Of a stretch of DNA of 64,000 nucleotides, positions 1 through 8,470 are shown in pieces; within the stretch, counting starts at the first letter, position 1; each line of letters opens with the position of its first letter. The position numbers and the translations under genes are program-made. A model generated the notes under the pieces. That model did not search any database and was not told the DNA's origin. It saw nothing but the letters and a program-made list of their open reading frames with translations. Source of the stretch: Nitrosospira multiformis (lineage in GTDB: Bacteria > Pseudomonadota > Gammaproteobacteria > Burkholderiales > Nitrosomonadaceae); contig NZ_FOCT01000004.1 of NCBI RefSeq assembly GCF_900110185.1, positions 186,001 through 250,000 on the forward strand, written 5' to 3'.

Positions 1-1565
1 GCGCAGTCGAAACAGTGGATGTGGAAGAGGAGGAGCGCAAACAGTTTTCCATTACTGACGCAGATGTGGAAGAGCTGGCGCGTCACGCTCTCGTCATCGA
101 GGGGCATTACCAGAGGCCGATGGATATAGAGTGGGGCAAGGATGGGGTGGACGGAAGACTCTATATTCTGCAAGCCCGGCCGGAGACAGTGCAGGCGCGC
201 GCCGGGATGGACACATTGCGCCGCTATCGCCTGAAGAGTAAATCCGAGATACTCGTGTCAGGGCGCGCCATTGGCCAGAAAATAGGAAGCGGCCCCGTTC
301 GCCTGGTTCCGGACGCGCGGGAAATGTCGAGGATATGCGAGGGTGACGTGCTGGTAACCGATATGACCGATCCTGACTGGGAGCCGGTAATGAAACGGGC
401 CTCCGCCATCGTCACCAATCGCGGAGGGCGAACCTGCCATGCGGCAATTGTTGCGCGTGAGCTGGGAATTCCCGCTGTGGTTGGCTGCGGCAACGCCACC
501 GACTTGCTGAGGGAGAATGAGATCGTCACCGTATCCTGCACCGAAGGGGATACCGGCAATATTTACCAGGGGAAGCTGGAAGTCGAGGTAAGCGACCTCG
601 CGCTCGAAAGCATGCCGAAAGCCCCGGTCAAGATCAGCATGAATGTTGGCAACCCCGAGCTCGCCTTCGGGTTTCAACGCATTCCCAATGATGGGGTAGG
701 ATTGGCGCGGCTTGAGTTCATCATTGCGCGCATGATTGGCGTGCATCCGAAAGCAGTGCTGCAATTTGCCAAGCTTCCGCAAGACCTGAAGCAGCAGGTC
801 GAGACCCAAATCAGCGGTTACGCCGACCCTGTCAGTTTTTATGTGGAAAAGCTTACAGAGGGGATCGCCACTCTGGGCGCAGCCTTTTTTCCAAAACCTG
901 TAATCGTGCGGATGTCCGATTTTAAATCCAACGAATACTCCAGCCTCATCGGCGGTCATGACTATGAACCGAGGGAGGAAAACCCGATGCTCGGCTTTCG
1001 CGGTGCTTCACGCTACGTGGCGGATGAATTCCGGGATTGCTTCGAGCTGGAATGCCTGGCGCTGAAGAAAGCACGCGACGAAATGGGGCTGACCAACCTG
1101 GAAATCATGATTCCGTTTGTGCGGACACTGACCGAGGCCCGACGTGTGGTGGAACTGCTATCGGAAAACGGCTTGAAGCGCGGTGAGAATGGGCTGCGCC
1201 TAATCATGATGTGCGAGATTCCATCCAACGCATTGCTGGCAGACCAGTTTCTGGAATATTTTGACGGTTTCTCGATCGGGTCCAACGATCTTACCCAGCT
1301 CACCCTCGGGCTGGACCGTGACTCCAGCCTCGTTGCGGAAGCCTTCGACGAACGCGATCCGGCGGTAAAAACGCTTCTGAGCATGGCCATCCAGGCATGC
1401 CGTAAAACTGGTAAATATATCGGAATCTGTGGACAGGGGCCTTCCGATCACCCTGACCTCGCACGGTGGCTGATGGAAGAGGGTATTGAAAGCCTGTCGC
1501 TTAATCCCGATACCGTCATGGATACCTGGTTATATCTGGCAGAGGAGGCAAAAAAACAGCTATAG
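1..1565 (+). CDS. ppsA: phosphoenolpyruvate synthase, C-terminal part (5' end outside window)
   Basis: Converts pyruvate + ATP + water to phosphoenolpyruvate + AMP + phosphate in gluconeogenesis; cytosolic. The frame is open from the left edge, so this is the 3' part (about 520 of an expected ~790 codons). The fragment opens with the end of the nucleotide/pyruvate-binding domain (QARPETV), then the swivelling phosphohistidine domain with [13 protein letters not shown], whose His codon is at 438-440, then the TIM-barrel PEP-binding domain with GFRGASRY and [13 protein letters not shown], whose conserved Cys codon is at 1428-1430. An internal GTG at 15 should not be taken as the start because homology runs through it. 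The protein ends in lysines and leucine followed by TAG; a hairpin with a T tract lies 160 bp downstream. Family assignment is very secure; regulation (promoter, PpsR site) is outside the window. Confidence 0.97.
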   Translation, partial: AVETVDVEEEERKQFSITDADVEELARHALVIEGHYQRPMDIEWGKDGVDGRLYILQARPETVQARAGMDTLRRYRLKSKSEILVSGRAIGQKIGSGPVRLVPDAREMSRICEGDVLVTDMTDPDWEPVMKRASAIVTNRGGRTCHAAIVARELGIPAVVGCGNATDLLRENEIVTVSCTEGDTGNIYQGKLEVEVSDLALESMPKAPVKISMNVGNPELAFGFQRIPNDGVGLARLEFIIARMIGVHPKAVLQFAKLPQDLKQQVETQISGYADPVSFYVEKLTEGIATLGAAFFPKPVIVRMSDFKSNEYSSLIGGHDYEPREENPMLGFRGASRYVADEFRDCFELECLALKKARDEMGLTNLEIMIPFVRTLTEARRVVELLSENGLKRGENGLRLIMMCEIPSNALLADQFLEYFDGFSIGSNDLTQLTLGLDRDSSLVAEAFDERDPAVKTLLSMAIQACRKTGKYIGICGQGPSDHPDLARWLMEEGIESLSLNPDTVMDTWLYLAEEAKKQL

Positions 1566-1725
1566 TCAAAGAATCCCGTCGAGCTCGACAAGTTTGTCGA
1601 TCATTTGTCGGCGGGCGACTTTCATTGTCATAGATTCGACACATCGTTATGAGAACATTGATGTCGGTGTTAGCATTTACCCCTTATGTAAACACCTTGG
1701 GTCTATCCTCTCCCTTACGACCCAG

Positions 1726-1762
1726 GCCCAGATATGGTCAGCCCTCCATTCTGGGCTTTTTC
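1726..1762 (+). terminator. probable rho-independent terminator downstream of ppsA
   Basis: Stem GCCCAG (1726-1731) pairs with CTGGGC (1751-1756); the loop side can extend through ATGG/CCAT (1734-1737 with 1746-1749). The stem is followed directly by TTTTTC TTTT. It is the first strong terminator-like structure after the ppsA stop codon. Confidence 0.6.
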
Positions 1763-1815
1763 TTTTCCAATGCTATGACATTTCACTACATGCAAAGAGA
1801 AGAGGGTGAAGGGAA

Positions 1816-2133
1816 GTGATAAAGCGACCAACTTTCGAGGAGATGAGGGATATGGCGGGCAGTGTGCCATGCATATATCTGAGCAGGAGATTCGGGATTT
1901 TCGATGCAGGAGCGACAATCGTCGGCAAGCCCATTGCGAATATCTCCTCCGACCGATGCGTGTCTGGCAATTTATTATCTAGGGGACCTTCCTTGGGAAT
2001 GCGGGAAGACCTGCTCGTCAGCATGATGCTGGTCGGCAAGCACGGGATGAAAGTACGATATATCAGGCGGCAGCCGCCTTTGAAGGGTTGGGAGTTGGAG
2101 AGGGATGTAGCGGATCTTGTATTCAGAGATTGA
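1816..2133 (+). CDS. hypothetical protein, 105 aa, unknown function
   Basis: A GTG-started frame of 105 codons preceded by GAAGGGAA, which could serve as ribosome-binding site. I recognise no family. The product is basic, has two Cys, no signal peptide and no membrane segment, and ends in an acidic/hydrophobic tail (ADLVFRD). It lies 34 bp before another small gene in the same direction, so the two may be co-transcribed. Overlapping frames exist on the other strand (for example 1773-2039), and codon use does not strongly favour either, so this call is tentative; it may be non-coding or a remnant. Confidence 0.35.
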   Translation: MIKRPTFEEMRDMAGSVPCIYLSRRFGIFDAGATIVGKPIANISSDRCVSGNLLSRGPSLGMREDLLVSMMLVGKHGMKVRYIRRQPPLKGWELERDVADLVFRD

Positions 2134-2167
2134 TTGCAATGGATACCTTTGGTGAAGGAGATAAGAA

Positions 2168-2347
2168 GTGTCGGTAGCCTCGGATGCGAAAAGAATGTTT
2201 GTGGAAAATCTGAATGCGTTTGGCGATAAGGAAACTCAGCCGGAAAAATACAATCTTTATCTCGGCCTGATTTACCTGATGGCGTCGGTGGAGCAGATTC
2301 AGCAGGAATTGGAGGAAATCAAGCTGCAAATAGCCAAAAGGAATTAA
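2168..2347 (+). CDS. small hypothetical protein, 59 aa, C-terminal coiled coil
   Basis: GTG start behind a good ribosome-binding site (GGTGAAGGAG, 2151-2160, 7 nt before the start) and a 60-codon frame ending TAA at 2345-2347. Composition is protein-like: an N-terminal stretch (SVASDAKRMFVENLNAFG), a central region (YNLYLGLIYLMASVEQI) and a C-terminal heptad-like amphipathic helix (QIQQELEEIKLQIAKRN) that looks able to form a coiled coil. It has no Cys and no signal peptide. I do not recognise the family. It sits just downstream of the 105-aa frame and just before a 13-bp inverted repeat. The strong SD and charge pattern make me think this is a real, easily missed gene; its role is unknown. 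Confidence 0.55.
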   Translation: MSVASDAKRMFVENLNAFGDKETQPEKYNLYLGLIYLMASVEQIQQELEEIKLQIAKRN

Positions 2348-2420
2348 GGCGACACCTGCAGGAGTTGAACGATCCTTGTCCCCCATTCGCCTTGGTTTTC
2401 TCCTCCCCGTTCACCCCGAG

Positions 2421-2455
2421 CCCTTCGACAAGCTCAGAACATGCTTGTCGAAGGG
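2421..2455. repeat. 13-bp perfect inverted repeat, dispersed-repeat type
   Basis: CCCTTCGACAAGC (2421-2433) and its exact complement GCTTGTCGAAGGG (2443-2455) flank a 9-nt spacer. It lies between convergent units (the small genes on + and the histidine kinase on -). The CCCTTCGACAAGCTCAG word is one I associate with short intergenic repeats scattered through many proteobacterial genomes. No T tract follows on either side, so a terminator role is possible but not shown. Confidence 0.7.
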
Positions 2456-2537
2456 TCAGTCGGGAAATCACGTGAAATAGGGGGGACGATCAGATTGGTA
2501 TCGAAGTTATTACAAGTCATTCCAGCTCCCGGGAAGG

Positions 2538-3674
2538 TTACAGAGCACTTTGATAGGGCCGTGCATCCACCGGAATATCTATCGTGAAGGTTGTGCCGCG
2601 ATAAGGTGAGCTATCGACCGCGACGCTTCCACCATGGCTCTCCGCAACGCTTCGCACGTACGGCAAGCCAATACCCCAGCCTTCCTTGTTTCCCTTTTTT
2701 GCAGCCTCTGCCCTTCCGAATATCTGAAATATACTCTCGATTTGTTCAGGGGGGATAAGTTCTCCTTCGTTATGCACAGACAGTAGCATGCGCTCGTTTT
2801 GTGAAGCAATCTTGATTCGAACAGGCGTATCGGCAGAGCCATATTTCACTGCATTCCCAATAATATTTTCCACCGCTCGTTTGATTGCTTCCGGGTCCCA
2901 CCATCCAATGATAGAAGTGCCGATCAGTCGGAAGCGTCCCCCATGAATGGCAGTGAAATCATCGAGTACTTCCTTCAGGACTTCCTGTATATCGAATTCC
3001 TCGAGCCGCAGGTGTAATCGTTCTCCCATCTGGAATTTTATCGAGTCGAGCAAATCGCAAATCATTCCATCCATTCGGCTCAGGTTGCTCATGATCCCTT
3101 CCGCGAATTCCTCTATCTTGGTCAAATCGGATGTGGATTTGATCAACTGGGCGGCAAGATGGGCATTCGATAATGGATTTCTCAGGTCGTGAGCAAGTGT
3201 TGCAACAAATCTTTCCTGCAGCGCTGCCTGGGTCAAGGCGAAGGCGTTGACAGCCTCACGGATTGATCCATCAATAGAAGCATTGATAATGTAAATTTCG
3301 CGATCATTGAGGTGTACGTCATTCATCTTTAGAACATCAAAGATTGTCCACCGCAGTTGCTGATATTCTGCGATTACTGAGTGCGCGTTATAGCTTGTAA
3401 GGCGCGCGCGCTCCCCACCGTGCTCCGCAGCTACCGTAGTACCCTCATTTCCTGTTGCTCTCGGATAATCAGGCGTAATAGCTTCGGCGAGGTTATCGTA
3501 CAGGGCTGGAAAGGTATTGATGATGATCGGGTTGGGTAAATGCTCGGCTTCCTTGATGCTGTTTCGAACCCTTTTTACCCATTCCGAAAGTACTTCATCT
3601 CGAAGCTCGAGCATTCTTCGAGCAGTTGGGGAAAGTTTCTCAGGATTGATATTTTGGTCGCTTGCCAGAGTCAT
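2538..3674 (-). CDS. soluble orphan sensor histidine kinase with RsbRD-like N-terminal domain
   Basis: A 378-aa two-component sensor kinase that autophosphorylates on a His and passes the phosphate to an unidentified response regulator. Residues ~15-145 are helical and resemble the RsbRD-type N-terminal domain (TARRMLELRDEVLSEWVKRV). The HisKA H-box is FVATLAHDLRNPLSN with His162. The ATPase has an N-box ending NIIGNAVKYG (~270-278) and a G-box GWGIGLPYVRSV (~332-343). There is no transmembrane segment or signal peptide, so it senses an intracellular signal. No response regulator gene flanks it: upstream is an ORF-poor spacer, downstream are convergent small genes. The start is the ATG at 3674, giving a normal N-terminus; no strong SD is visible. 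Kinase identity is secure, signal and partner unknown. Confidence 0.92.
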   Translation of the reverse strand: MTLASDQNINPEKLSPTARRMLELRDEVLSEWVKRVRNSIKEAEHLPNPIIINTFPALYDNLAEAITPDYPRATGNEGTTVAAEHGGERARLTSYNAHSVIAEYQQLRWTIFDVLKMNDVHLNDREIYIINASIDGSIREAVNAFALTQAALQERFVATLAHDLRNPLSNAHLAAQLIKSTSDLTKIEEFAEGIMSNLSRMDGMICDLLDSIKFQMGERLHLRLEEFDIQEVLKEVLDDFTAIHGGRFRLIGTSIIGWWDPEAIKRAVENIIGNAVKYGSADTPVRIKIASQNERMLLSVHNEGELIPPEQIESIFQIFGRAEAAKKGNKEGWGIGLPYVRSVAESHGGSVAVDSSPYRGTTFTIDIPVDARPYQSAL

Positions 3675-4243
3675 GATAAACGCCCTTTTTTATTGATGAG
3701 GAGGGAGCAATATGATTTTGAGCCTTGAGAAGATAGCCAAGAAGAGTCGGTGAGTGACGGATCGGAGCATTTACCAGGTTGGGGAAGTATTACATGTGAG
3801 GGGCGTGACTGCAAAGCTTCGGCTATCTGGTCATGTTATTGTTGCGAAGGGGAAGCTATTTGGGGTTATGGATCCAAGCTCGAACAGGGTATAAATCTAA
3901 ATCAGGCGGGGGGAACCCGTCTTTTTGTTTTATAGGAACGAAACGATGAGAAGAATAATTGAAGCTTTCATACTGGTGGCTGTCATGAGCAGTGAAGCCG
4001 CCGCCTACGAGGCTTATCCAACATGATGGAAGACGAGTGGAACCATAGCGATAGTTATCGGAAGTGCAGCGGATCGAGCGGGGTGCAAGGCGCTGCCAAT
4101 CGGGAATTGCCGATTGCTTAATGCAACTCGAACATCAGAATAGAATTGAGCAGAGAGATAAGGAATTGCGTCACCGCCAGCTGGGAGTGGGGCGATACAG
4201 GTCGGAGTGGCGTTAATGTATTACCTGAATGTTAAGTAACTGT
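3675..4243. other. spacer between histidine kinase and tRNA-Thr, mostly without a convincing gene
   Basis: About 570 bp. A 61-codon GTG frame at 3750-3935 (+) has no good SD and no recognisable product. From 3946 there is a signal-peptide-like start followed by early stops (see separate entry). No strong terminator or mobile-element end is visible. Confidence 0.5.
3946..4216 (+). pseudogene. possible decayed gene for a small secreted protein
   Basis: ATG at 3946 opens a signal-peptide-like sequence (MRRIIEAFILVAVMSSEAAA) but meets TGA at 4024-4026 after 26 codons. Further on, another frame (4055-4216) is open and encodes a polar, charged stretch rich in Gln, Glu and Arg (QLEHQNRIEQRDKELRHRQ) ending in TAA just before the tRNA gene. 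The pattern (export signal, then a charged soluble segment in another frame) suggests a small periplasmic protein gene broken by frameshifts, but chance cannot be excluded and I know no homologue. Confidence 0.2.
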
Positions 4244-4319
4244 TGGTGCCGACACCAAGATTCGAACTCGGGACCTTCTGATTACAAATCAGCTGCTCTA
4301 CCAACTGAGCTATGCCGGC
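4244..4319 (-). tRNA. tRNA-Thr (anticodon TGT)
   Basis: Read on the minus strand, the 76 nt fold as a cloverleaf: acceptor GCCGGCA pairs with TGTCGGC, D-arm AGCTCAGTTGGTAGAGC, anticodon stem-loop CTGATTTGTAATCAG with anticodon TGT (complement of 4284-4286), T-arm with GTTCGAATC, and an encoded 3' CCA (4244-4246). It reads ACA and, by wobble, ACG threonine codons. It lies downstream of sspB on the same strand but has its own good promoter. Confidence 0.97.
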
Positions 4320-4328
4320 GTGAATGCA

Positions 4329-4357
4329 ATTATAGAGATTGGGAAGGAGGGGAGCAA
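4329..4357 (-). promoter_or_regulatory. sigma-70 promoter of tRNA-Thr
   Basis: On the minus strand a perfect -10 TATAAT (complement of 4329-4334) follows TTGCTC (4352-4357) at a spacing of 17 nt. The predicted transcription start falls a few nucleotides before the mature tRNA 5' end at 4319. Confidence 0.65.
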
Positions 4358-4386
4358 ACCGGTGATACGGGGGTGACAGGTTGAAC

Positions 4387-4800
4387 TTATTTGACTACCT
4401 GAAGCCGCCGATTTTTGGTCGCGCCGACAGAAGGCCGGCCTGATGGGGGCTGGGATTCATCGGGTTCTTTTCCGGCCTCATCCTGCTCCACCTCAGGTGG
4501 AAAAAGCATACCGCGTGCGGTTTCTTTGGCAAATATTCCCTGGACTGTCCCCAGGGGGATGGAGATTTCACGCGAGACACCGGCAAACCGCGCCGAGAAT
4601 TGTATCACTTCATTTCCAAGCGTAAGGTGGTGGGCGGCGTCATGGCTGATGTTGAGAATAATTTCGCCATCCTTCACATATTCGTCCGGTACCCGGGTGT
4701 TGTCATCCACTTTAACCGAGATGTAGGGCGTATAGCCGCAGTCCGAGCACCATTCGTAAATGGCGCGAATCAGATAAGGCTTGGTGGAAAGCTCTCTCAT
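4387..4800 (-). CDS. sspB: ClpXP protease specificity-enhancing factor SspB
   Basis: Adaptor that tethers ssrA-tagged and other substrates to ClpXP; cytosolic. 137 aa. Residues 1-~100 form the substrate-binding domain (STKPYLIRAIYEWCSDCGYTPY; later EIILNISHDAAHHL and FSARFAG..REISIP). A flexible acidic/Pro-rich linker follows, then the C-terminal ClpX-docking tail RRLQVVK, matching the usual SspB tail. The start overlaps the sspA stop in an ATGA, implying translational coupling. The gene order sspA-sspB behind petABC is the usual one in betaproteobacteria. Confidence 0.95.
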   Translation of the reverse strand: MRELSTKPYLIRAIYEWCSDCGYTPYISVKVDDNTRVPDEYVKDGEIILNISHDAAHHLTLGNEVIQFSARFAGVSREISIPLGTVQGIFAKETARGMLFPPEVEQDEAGKEPDESQPPSGRPSVGATKNRRLQVVK

Positions 4801-5396
4801 TTGCGCATGGCCTTTTCAGAGGCTGTGAGCGCATCGATGAATGCCGGTCTGCTGAACAGGCGCTCGGCAAATTTCAGCAGGGGCGCAGCTTGCTTGGGTA
4901 GCTGAATGCCATAATGATCGAGGCGCCACAGCAGCGGTGCTATGGCGACATCGAGCATGGAAAATTCATCCCCCAGCATATGTTTCTGTTTGGCAAAGAC
5001 AGGAGCGATGATCGTCAGGTTATCGCGAATCGTTGCGCGCGCTTTTTCCGCTGCTTTCTGGTTGCCATGCTCCACTGCTTCGAGATGACAGAAAAGTTCC
5101 TGTTCAAAGCGGTGCAGAAACAGGCGCGCGCGGGCCCGCATTACGGGGTCTGCGGGCATCAGTTGCGGGTGAGGAAAGCGGTCGTCAATATACTCGTTGA
5201 TGATATTAGACTCGTACAGGACGAGGTCGCGCTCCACCAGGACGGGGACGCGACCATACGGGCTCATCACTGCCAGATCTTCAGGCCTGTTGTGCAGATC
5301 AACATCGATGATCTGAAAATCCATACCTTTTTCGTACAGCACGATCCGGCAACGATGGCTGTACGGGCAGGTGGTGGCTGAGTACAAAGTCATCAT
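4797..5396 (-). CDS. sspA: stringent starvation protein A (GST-fold RNA polymerase-associated protein)
   Basis: 199 aa, GST-like fold: thioredoxin-like N-domain (~1-75: TLYSATTCPYSHRCRIVLYEKG, then YGRVPVLVERDLVLYESNII) and all-helical C-domain. SspA binds RNA polymerase and promotes transcription of stress and stationary-phase genes in well-studied relatives. Two successive Met codons (5396 and 5393) could start translation. It is followed by sspB with a 4-bp overlap and lies 49 bp after petC on the same strand, so it may be the tail of a petABC-sspAB transcript. GST activity is unlikely in this family. Confidence 0.93.
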   Translation of the reverse strand: MMTLYSATTCPYSHRCRIVLYEKGMDFQIIDVDLHNRPEDLAVMSPYGRVPVLVERDLVLYESNIINEYIDDRFPHPQLMPADPVMRARARLFLHRFEQELFCHLEAVEHGNQKAAEKARATIRDNLTIIAPVFAKQKHMLGDEFSMLDVAIAPLLWRLDHYGIQLPKQAAPLLKFAERLFSRPAFIDALTASEKAMRK

Positions 5397-5445
5397 GACC
5401 GGTTAATTCCCAGCGATATCAAGTCGATGGCTTTCTGGATAATGA

Positions 5446-6183
5446 TCAATGAACGTCCTTCCAGTATTCCTTCTTGAGGGCGTAGGTTAGCACAAGCATG
5501 AGGAACAGGAAGAGCATCACGATAATTCCGATCTGCACGCGCTTGTTGGCCGCGGGCTCCCCCAGATAAACCAGGAAGTTCACCAGATCGGCAACGTACG
5601 CGTCGTATTCCGTCTTGGAAAGCGACCCCGGTTTCGCGAGGATCAATTCCTTTATTTCGTGCGTACCGCCGTGGCCGTCATCCCCTGACTTTACGTTGAG
5701 GATTTGCTCTCCCTGCAACTCGTACAGCACATGAGGCATGGCGGCCTTGTCGAATACAAGATTATTCCAGCCGGTTGCAGTGCTGTCATCCCGATAAAAT
5801 TTCCGCAGGTAGGTATAAAGCCAGTCAGGACCGCGCGAGCGGGCAATGACGGAGAGATCAGGCGGAGTTACACCGAACCATTGCTTTGCTTCCTTCTTTG
5901 GCATTGCCACTGTCATGAGCTCACCGACTTTCTGACCTGTGAATATGAGGTTTTCACTGATCTGCGACTCGGTAAGGCCGAGATCGCGCAGGCGGTTATA
6001 ACGCATGAATTCCGCACTATGGCAGGACAGGCAGTAATTGACAAAAGTCTTTGCACCCCGCTGCAGGGAAGTCATGTCCCTCGGCTTGATGGGCGCCGTA
6101 TCAAGCGTTACTGCCGACTCGCTTGCAAATGCGACAAGTGGAGCCAGACAAAAAACAAATACGATGCTTTTAAGGTTTCTCAT
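5446..6183 (-). CDS. petC: ubiquinol-cytochrome c reductase, cytochrome c1 subunit
   Basis: Haem-c subunit of the bc1 complex (complex III), passing electrons from the Rieske centre to soluble cytochrome c; periplasmic with a C-terminal anchor. 245 aa: Sec signal peptide (~1-20), CLSCH haem motif at 51-55, distal haem ligand Met149 in KAAMPHVLYE, and a single C-terminal membrane helix (~222-238) followed by basic residues. The start codon overlaps the petB stop by 1 bp (TAATG). Length and order are canonical. Confidence 0.96.
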   Translation of the reverse strand: MRNLKSIVFVFCLAPLVAFASESAVTLDTAPIKPRDMTSLQRGAKTFVNYCLSCHSAEFMRYNRLRDLGLTESQISENLIFTGQKVGELMTVAMPKKEAKQWFGVTPPDLSVIARSRGPDWLYTYLRKFYRDDSTATGWNNLVFDKAAMPHVLYELQGEQILNVKSGDDGHGGTHEIKELILAKPGSLSKTEYDAYVADLVNFLVYLGEPAANKRVQIGIIVMLFLFLMLVLTYALKKEYWKDVH

Positions 6184-7427
6184 TATCTCACCCTGGTCGG
6201 TTCAGGCTTGGTTTTATCGATCTTGCTGTACCACGGCATGAGAATGAAAAAAGCGAAATAGATTACCGTGAATATCTGCGCGAGCAACGTGTAGAGGGGT
6301 GTGGGCGACTTCGTGCCCAGCCAGCCAAGCACAAGGACGCTGATGACAAAAAGTGTAAGGGCAAACTTGAAAATTGGCCCCTTATACCGGATGGATTTCA
6401 CCGGACTGCGATCAAGCCAAGGCAACAGGGCAAAGATCGCGACGGAGCCGCCCATCAGCACGATGCCCCAGAGCTTGGCATCTATCCAGAGAAAGTTGAC
6501 TGTGACTGCCCTCAGCATCGAATAGTATGGCGTGAAATACCATACCGGTGCGATGTGGTCGGGCGTCTGCAGCGTGTTGGCGGGGATGAAATTATTGTAT
6601 TCCAGGAAGTAACCGCCCATTTCCGGCATGAAGAATATGATGCCAGTAAACACGATCAGGAACACGACGACGCCGAAAATATCCTTTACCGAATAATAGG
6701 GATGGAAGGGAATGCCATCCACGGGGATATGCGTCACGGGGTCCTTGTTGGCCTTGATCTCGATCCCGTCCGGATTGTTCGAACCTACTTCATGCAGCGC
6801 CAGAATATGGACGATCACCAGCACTATCAGCAGGCCGGGCAGGGTCACCACGTGATAGGCAAAGAAGCGGTTGAGCGCCGCATCCGAGAGCATGAAGTCG
6901 CCCAGAATCCAGTTCGACAGCGTCTGGCCGACCACGGGAATTGCGCCGATCATACTGATGATCACCTGCGCGCCCCAGTATGACATCTGCCCCCAGGGCA
7001 GAATATAGCCGGTGAATGCCAGCATCATGAGGACGAAAAAGATGCCCATGCCGATGACCCAGAGAAGCTCGCGCGGTTTGCGATAGGAGCCATACATCAT
7101 CCCGCGGAACATGTGCAGGTAGACGACCACGAAGAACATCGAGGCGCCGGTGGAATGCATGTAACGGATAATCCAGCCATAATTCACGTCACGCATGATA
7201 TATTCCACCGAGGCGAATGCCATGCTGGCATCCGGCTTGTAGTTCATCGTGAGGAAAATACCGGTGAGAAGCTGGTTCACCAGCACGAGCATGGCAAGTG
7301 AACCGAAGTAGTACCAGAAATTGAAGTTCTTCGGCGCATAGTACTCGCTTAGATGCGCCCTCCAGTTGGCTGTCAACGGAAATCGGGCGTCGATCCAGCC
7401 GATCATTGCCTCCAGTCGCTTGCTCAT
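6183..7427 (-). CDS. petB: ubiquinol-cytochrome c reductase, cytochrome b subunit
   Basis: Membrane core of complex III carrying haems bL and bH and the two quinone sites. 414 aa with about eight membrane helices. Haem-ligating histidines are seen in YMHSTGASMFF/VVYLHMFRGM and FFAYHVVTLPG/VHILALHEVGSNNP. The quinol-site PEWY region reads PVWYFTPYYSML. Starts 1 bp after the petA stop and ends overlapping petC, a tightly coupled operon. Confidence 0.97.
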   Translation of the reverse strand: MSKRLEAMIGWIDARFPLTANWRAHLSEYYAPKNFNFWYYFGSLAMLVLVNQLLTGIFLTMNYKPDASMAFASVEYIMRDVNYGWIIRYMHSTGASMFFVVVYLHMFRGMMYGSYRKPRELLWVIGMGIFFVLMMLAFTGYILPWGQMSYWGAQVIISMIGAIPVVGQTLSNWILGDFMLSDAALNRFFAYHVVTLPGLLIVLVIVHILALHEVGSNNPDGIEIKANKDPVTHIPVDGIPFHPYYSVKDIFGVVVFLIVFTGIIFFMPEMGGYFLEYNNFIPANTLQTPDHIAPVWYFTPYYSMLRAVTVNFLWIDAKLWGIVLMGGSVAIFALLPWLDRSPVKSIRYKGPIFKFALTLFVISVLVLGWLGTKSPTPLYTLLAQIFTVIYFAFFILMPWYSKIDKTKPEPTRVR

Positions 7428-7428
7428 T

Positions 7429-8031
7429 TTATGCAGACTCCTTATCAGACCCGACCAGCAGGCGCGTGTCGCTCAAATACATATGGGGTGGGACAACCAG
7501 GTTAGTGGGTGCCGGAACTGCCTTGTACACACGTCCTGCGAGGTCGAACTTGGAGCCATGGCATGGGCAGAAAAAACCGCCGAGCCAGTCCGGGCCGAGG
7601 TCTGCGGGCGCAACGTCCTTTCGGAATACCGGGGAGCAGCCCAGGTGGGTGCAGACTCCTTCAACCACGAGAATGGCGGGCTTGATCGAACGGGTTTCAT
7701 TCTGGGCGTATTTCGGTTGCTGATTCTTTTCAGATTTGGGATCGGCAACCTGGTTGTTGAGCTTCGGCAATGTGGCTAACATATCCTGCGTGCGGTTCAG
7801 AACCCACACCACCTTGCCGCGCCATTCCACCAGAAGCAGCATGCCCGGCTCGACCTTGCTGATATCCACTTCAACTGGTGCCCCGGCCGCCTTGGCGCGT
7901 TCGCTGGGCATCATACTCATCACGAAAGGAGTCGCTACCGCAACAGTCGCGATCCCGCCGGCAACAGAAGTTGCGGCCAGGAGAAAACGTCTCCTGCTGT
8001 TCATACCTTCTTTTTTTTCAATATCTGCCAT
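7429..8031 (-). CDS. petA: ubiquinol-cytochrome c reductase, Rieske iron-sulfur subunit
   Basis: 200 aa, first gene of the bc1 operon. N-terminal twin-arginine-type signal anchor (NSRRRFLLAATSVAGG) keeps the protein in the inner membrane facing the periplasm. The [2Fe-2S] ligands are C127-T-H129-L-G-C132 and C155-P-C157-H158-GSKFD; Cys132 and Cys157 would form the structural disulfide. The promoter must lie in the AT-rich 8032-8300 stretch, but I see no unambiguous -35/-10 pair there. Confidence 0.97.
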   Translation of the reverse strand: MADIEKKEGMNSRRRFLLAATSVAGGIATVAVATPFVMSMMPSERAKAAGAPVEVDISKVEPGMLLLVEWRGKVVWVLNRTQDMLATLPKLNNQVADPKSEKNQQPKYAQNETRSIKPAILVVEGVCTHLGCSPVFRKDVAPADLGPDWLGGFFCPCHGSKFDLAGRVYKAVPAPTNLVVPPHMYLSDTRLLVGSDKESA

Positions 8032-8466
8032 ATTTGCAGTCCCGTTTTCCGATTCGGACTTCTAGAAAAATTTATAAAAAAACTTAACCATTTTACCATG
8101 ATACGTATTGGAAAATAAATATTGATTGCAAGATGACTTGAGTGGACAAAGCGAGGAGACTTGAAACATTATAATTTATAATCAAATAGATATGGCCTGC
8201 GTATCTCCCTCCCGGTTGAAACGGCTCCAAGTGAAATAGTCCCGGATTTGAAGCCTTCAAAAGACCAAGCAGGCGGACAAACAGGCAATCTTGCAACTAT
8301 AATGTTTTGATGATGGAAAACCTGTGGCGCAAAGTGATGCTTCAGTCGATCTGCACGAGGTAATGGGTGCGAGGGGGCACGACCGTTACAAGGATGACCG
8401 GGGCGGAAAAGAAGAGGCCAGCCCTAACAGAACAGCTGGATATCATGGGATAACTACGAGACCTGC
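8032..8466. other. AT-rich divergent spacer between petA and yacG
   Basis: About 435 bp, clearly richer in A+T than its surroundings near 8060-8180, fitting promoters for petABC on the minus strand. Conserved neighbours of yacG in other betaproteobacteria (coaE, zapD) are not here. A possible 48-codon frame sits at its right end (separate entry). Confidence 0.5.
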
Positions 8467-8470
8467 ATGA
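8324..8470 (+). CDS. possible 48-aa leader ORF overlapping yacG
   Basis: A GTG frame of 48 codons whose TGA overlaps the yacG start as ATGA, the arrangement of translationally coupled genes. The product is polar, rich in Gly, Asp and Arg, without Cys, signal or known motif, and no clear SD precedes it. It may be chance or a 3' remnant of a lost upstream gene. Confidence 0.2.
   Translation: MAQSDASVDLHEVMGARGHDRYKDDRGGKEEASPNRTAGYHGITTRPA

Noticed and set aside
258..959. 233-codon minus-strand frame opposite ppsA
   Set aside because: Complement of conserved ppsA domains; composition not protein-like.
2421..2455. Transposon end or IS terminal repeat
   Set aside because: No transposase frame, no second copy bounding a segment in the window and no target-site duplication.
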